From Eleusine coracana subsp. coracana (taxonomy: Eukaryota > Streptophyta > Magnoliopsida > Poales > Poaceae), in the NCBI GenBank assembly GCA_032690845.1, contig CM064427.1:14953501-15017500 (forward strand): a stretch of DNA of 64,000 nucleotides. The letters run 5' to 3'. A model generated the notes under the pieces. That model saw only the letters and a program-made list of their open reading frames with translations, made no database searches and had not been told where the DNA came from. This document shows, piece after piece, positions 60,701-64,000 of the stretch (its first letter is position 1; each line of letters starts with the position of its first letter). Position numbers and translations under genes: made by a program.

Positions 60701-60972
60701 ATCGGCTAAAGGCAAAGCGGGCAGCGTTGATGAAGGAGCTGGACGAAATCGGCAACGCTATTATCGAGGAAGAAGAAAAATTGCTCAACTTGCCGGAGAC
60801 CATCGCCAACCTTGAAGCAGAGAAGAACACCCATGCACGTGAAGCGTATCGGCTACATAAGAGGATGAAGCCGATCCCAGGCACTGCCGATGCCGATGCC
60901 CAAGAAATTGCCAACGTAGATCAAATCCACCTGCGTGTGATGGACGCCATCCACTCATTGTTGGGCATGTAA
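57701..60972 (+). pseudogene. Antisense plant-mobile-domain gene carried by the Tat element C
   Basis: Lies between the 3' LTR and pol, on the strand opposite to gag-pol. Exon 1 (57701-57757, MSSSTPPTAAHATTDFILE) is followed by an 84-base intron with good sites. Exon 2 then encodes a plant mobile domain (aminotransferase-like PMD): EPLLIAASHFWSDTLNAF, HGPMTPTLGDVLMLTGLD, GPWWFLNLWLNRYL. Further exons give a long Ser/Pro/Glu-rich linker (an intron at 59539-59619 is clear) and a C-terminal coiled coil. Damage: TGA at 58076-58078 and 58496-58498, frameshifts near 58710 and 59070, TAA at 60397-60399. PMD proteins are found both as host genes that silence transposons (MAIN/MAIL1 family) and as cargo of transposons. 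Extra antisense ORFs of this class are known in Tat elements. Whether this copy is expressed cannot be told. Confidence 0.7.
60403..60972 (+). pseudogene. C-terminal coiled coil of the antisense gene, 189 codons open
   Basis: An open frame without breaks from MLNFLDQDIGQLVQN to IHSLLGM. Residues about 45-150 have dense Lys/Glu/Leu heptad-like spacing (YEAQVADIRNRIVLL, VNEIDRLKAKRAALMKEL, EEEEKLLNLPETIANLEAE). It is in phase with the exon before it except for a TAA at 60397-60399, so it was probably the tail of the same protein. It is the best preserved part of the antisense gene. Confidence 0.55.
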
Positions 60973-61123
60973 AATTATTTACTCTGTTAAAACTTAATCT
61001 TCGAGTCCAAACGGTCAAAAACGTATCTTATTATTTACTCCTTTCTGCATGTTTTTCTATGAAGCCTTTTGACCGTTGTCCCTCCATCGCCTTCTTTCAC
61101 ACCCAACGGTAGAATTCCCGGCC

Positions 61124-61130
61124 TATAAAT
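61124..61130 (+). promoter_or_regulatory. TATA box of a second antisense unit
   Basis: CGGCCTATAAATCC on the plus strand, 60 bases before an ATG. Element A has the same arrangement at 47061. Confidence 0.45.
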
Positions 61131-61189
61131 CCTTCGAGCAAAAACTTAGAATCCACCATACCTCCTCTGATTACCTTAACTTTTGTGCA

Positions 61190-61399
61190 ATGTCTTACTC
61201 ATCTTCTTCGGTTAACCAGGTATGGCTTTGCTAGCAGTTGACTTATCTTACTCGAAAGACTATTCTTAAACCTTCTTGTTCTATCGTTCAGCCTTCAAAT
61301 GCCATCAAAGAATATCTCGTCATAATCCTGGATGAGATTCAAGCCGGCAAAGCGCTCTCAAAGCAAGACGAAGACTTCATCAAAGGATCATCAAGTTGA
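61190..61399 (+). CDS. Small spliced antisense ORF in element C, 45 aa, unknown
   Basis: Exon 1 61190-61219 (MSYSSSSVNQ), donor CAG/GTATGG, acceptor TTCAG/CC, exon 2 61292-61399 (PSNAIKEYLVIILDEIQAGK...) ending at a stop. A frame shifted by one continues to 61520 with DPKSHQTPGPSSSKEDGG and DIDPEAIKSIMNFVNSV, so the ancestral product may have been longer. I recognise no domain. Support is the TATA box, a plausible intron and the matching site in element A. Confidence 0.3.
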
Positions 61400-61520
61400 A
61401 GACCCAAAATCTCATCAGACGCCAGGGCCGAGCTCCTCTAAAGAAGATGGTGGATCAGGAAAGGATGATATTGATCCCGAAGCAATAAAATCAATTATGA
61501 ACTTTGTAAACTCAGTGTAA

Positions 61521-62230
61521 CCCCTTAATATAGATTCCTTGGCATAATTGGAATAAATATTAGAATGGAGATCCTCAAAATCATCTGGTGGCTCATAACA
61601 TCTATCTCCCTCCTGACCGATTCTCTGCACGATCGATCACCATCACTTAAAAAGACGAGTACTTTTCTTTTTAGTCATTTATCAGTATGCCTGCCAACTC
61701 TCAATCAGGATCTCTCCCTTCTTCACCATGCCTCAGCACTTAGAACAAGTAGTACTCTTCCTCAAAATCCTGAAGCCGGCTACCCAAGTCCATTGCTGGC
61801 ACTAGAAAAATTCTCGTGATAGAGGTAGAGGTTGCCCTTCTTTTCAACGTCGCGACCACCAAGCACAACGGTGTGGGCGCTAGAAAAAATTCTCATGAAG
61901 AAAATTAACTCGCCATGCTCCCCAAACGACGATGAGGGTACCCTGCTTTCTGGAGATAGAGGCACTCATCTCTATCATCAGATCTGGAATTTTTTAATTC
62001 CCTTTCTGCAACATTCCCCTCAGCCTCTTTCTCCCCAGATTACCTCTTTTTTTCTGCAAATGAAGTTATCAGGACCTGAGAAATATCTTGGGACCGACAA
62101 CCGATAATCGATCTTTGTATTTGCATTTCATTTGTAATCTTCAAACATACACCCAATTTGTAACAGATGATATAATATATCCTGGGTCTTATGCAATCAT
62201 AAACATTATTCTTTCATGATTTGCCCTAAG
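61521..62230. other. Element C untranslated region
   Basis: Frames under 92 codons with no known domain. Short GAGATAGAGG-like motifs recur in both directions. Nothing firm. Confidence 0.35.
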
Positions 62231-62252
62231 GGCGATGTATCTTACATCGGCC
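62231..62252 (-). other. Conserved hairpin after pol, element C copy
   Basis: Minus strand CGATGTA-AGA-TACATCG. Compared with element A, two base pairs are exchanged on both arms, keeping the stem. Flanks GGC and GCCCTTAG are the same in both. Confidence 0.5.
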
Positions 62253-62397
62253 ATGAGCCGAAATGTGATCGAAACCATAATCGGCACAATTACAAATCGG
62301 CTACTGTCCCTTTTTTTTCTACTGAAGACGATAATGACATTTACTGGCTATGGTATCAACCAAAAACAATCGGCTATGTGTGCTTCTAAATACAACT

Positions 62398-64000
62398 TTA
62401 TGCATCTACCCATATGCTAGGGTAATATCTCTTCAAGTACTTTCCATTTAATGCTCTGCCAAATTCGTCCCCCTATAGAGATTCCAAAATGTATGCATTG
62501 CCAGGAGCACACCGATTCACGCGAAACGGTCCTTCCCACGTAGGCGACCATTTGCCAAACTGCCGATCCTTTGTACCGATCGGTAAAATAACCTTCCATA
62601 CTAGATCCCCTACCTGGAACTCCTTTGTTTTGACTTTCTTATCATACCACCAGGCCACTCGTGCCTTATTGGCTGCAATATTAGCCAATGCTCTCAATCG
62701 GCGTCCCACCAAATCCTCCAGCTCGTCTTTCATCAACATTGAATACTCATAAGCAGATAGCTCATCTTGCAATGAAACACGTCTGGATCCAAATTTCAAC
62801 TCCCATGGCAAAACTGCTTCATGTCCATAGACCAATTCATACGGAGACACTTTAGTTGATCCATGGCAAGCCATACGATATGCCCATAGCGATTCAGCGA
62901 GGGTGATGTGCCATTGGCGAGGTTGTTCTTCAATTTTTCTCTTTATCAACTTGATGATCCCCTTATTAGACGCTTCTGCCTGGCCATTGGCTTGAGCATA
63001 GTACGACAAGGAATTTAGTATTTTGATTCCCATACTGGTAGCAAAATCATCAAACTCTCCTGAAGTGAACATAGTGCCCTGATCGGTAGTAATGGTTTGC
63101 GGAATCTCGAATCGGTGAATAATATGCTCTTTCACGAACTCAATCATATTTGCCGATGTTACTTTTTTCAGTGGAATTGCTTCGACCCACTTTGTAAAAT
63201 AGTCGGTAGCAACTAATATAAAAGTATGCCCCTTACTTGAGGATGGATATATCTGTCCGATCAAATCAATTCCCCATCCTCTGAACGGCCATGGCTTGAT
63301 GATTGGGTTCATAGCTGATGCTGGAGCCCTTTAAACATTACCGAATTTCTGACAACTCTGACAACCCTTATAATATTTAAAACAATCCTCCAAAACAGTT
63401 GGCCAAAAACAACCATTCTTCCTCAAAGCATGTTTCATTTTAAATGCCGATTGATGGGATCCGCATACCCCTTCATGAATCTCCCCCATTAAACTTTTGG
63501 CTTCTTCTTCCCCAAGACATTTGAGCAGTACTCCATCCAAAGTCCGATAGTACAACATATCATCCAATAAAACATATTTGATGGCTTGAAAACGGACTCG
63601 TCTACTAACCTTTTTCGAAGGGTTGTTTAGGTAATCGACAATCTCCTTCCACCAGTCATCATCGGCAAACTCCATCATATTTATGGAGTGAATCGGCATA
63701 TACCTCGAAGCATGCGGAGCCAACCGATTTGCTTCCTCATTATAGGCCTTAGGCACGTGCTCTATTACCACACTTTCAAACTCTTGCAATATCTGGAGAC
63801 ATTCTTCATGATAAACCCTCAGAACATCATCTTTGCATTCATATAATCCCAGCAGCTGAGTCACCACTAGTAATGAATCTCCAAATATTTCAACAGCTCG
63901 AGCCTTAATCTCCCTCAAAAGTGAAATTCCCTTCAAGACAGCACGATATTCGGCCTGATTATTGGTAGACCCCGCCTCAATCGGTAGCGAGAACTCATAA
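62398..64000 (-). pseudogene. Element C pol, partial: archaeal-type RNase H and integrase
   Basis: Runs in from beyond the window. From high to low: end of the second RNase H (VEIFGDSLLVVTQLLGLYECKDD), a linker, integrase finger (HQSAFKMKHAL ... CQSCQKFG), core (DLIGQIYPSSSKG, TTDQGTMFTSGEFDDFA, YYAQANGQAEASNKG) and the C-terminal module to TAA at 62398. A stop near 63333 sits before MNPIIKPWPFRGW and a TAG interrupts the last 28 codons near 62481. It is about as intact as element A's pol but has fewer breaks. The D-D-E residues of the core seem present. Confidence 0.8.

Noticed and set aside
1..64000. CRISPR arrays, operons, bacterial-type genes
   Set aside because: The sequence is plant nuclear DNA with introns; no such structure was seen.
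1..64000. tRNA or rRNA genes
   Set aside because: No cloverleaf with proper A and B boxes was found; the only B-box-like site is in the SINE-like segment.

Overview
The window is nuclear DNA of a grass (Poaceae). The coding exons are GC-rich and separated by AT-rich introns with GT/AG borders. The recognisable genes are land-plant genes: a sulfate transporter, ribosomal protein eL31, a CDK5RAP3/C53 homologue, a GH1 beta-glucosidase, an AT-hook protein and the photosystem I antenna protein Lhca1. The repeats are typical grass ones: Stowaway MITEs, CACTA elements with TTTGCCGAGTG subterminal repeats, and Tat-lineage Ty3/gypsy elements. I cannot fix the species. Gene models were built by hand from splice sites. 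The CDS of each intact gene adds up to a multiple of three without internal stops.

Layout. 1-24.5 kb is the gene-bearing part. It holds SULTR (+, 634 aa), eL31 (+, 124 aa), a broken S-domain receptor kinase (-) joined to exon 1 of a Clot thioredoxin-like gene (-), CDK5RAP3/C53 (+, 558 aa) head-to-head with the Clot exon, GH1 beta-glucosidase (-, 501 aa) tail-to-tail with CDK5RAP3, and an AT-hook protein (-, 144 aa). 25-40 kb is repeat-rich and has no intact gene: a worn CACTA end, a hAT element with a perfect 8-bp target duplication, an F-box fragment, and a 5.4-kb PIF/Harbinger-type element holding a CACTA element. Lhca1 (+, 244 aa) sits at 40.2-41.3 kb. A dead MATH-BTB gene and a second fragment of the same family follow; the fragment ends at a CACTA terminus that is itself split by a LINE.

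45.4-64 kb is almost entirely Ty3/gypsy DNA read on the minus strand. Element A (45.4-53.9 kb) has a 3' LTR, pol with two RNase H domains, and gag, all degraded. A Copia-like piece separates it from a gag stump (B). One LTR (56.4-57.4 kb) is bordered by a primer-site-like sequence on one side and a polypurine tract on the other, so it is shared by B and by element C, which runs off the window. Between its 3' LTR and pol, element C carries a gene on the opposite strand with introns, its own TATA box, a plant mobile domain and a C-terminal coiled coil. A second small antisense unit follows. This antisense cargo, and a hairpin that elements A and C keep by paired base changes, are the most unusual things in the window.

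The single-copy genes look like independent housekeeping or metabolic genes: sulfate uptake, translation, ER UFMylation/ER-phagy, glycoside hydrolysis and light harvesting. I see no gene cluster or operon-like logic among them.
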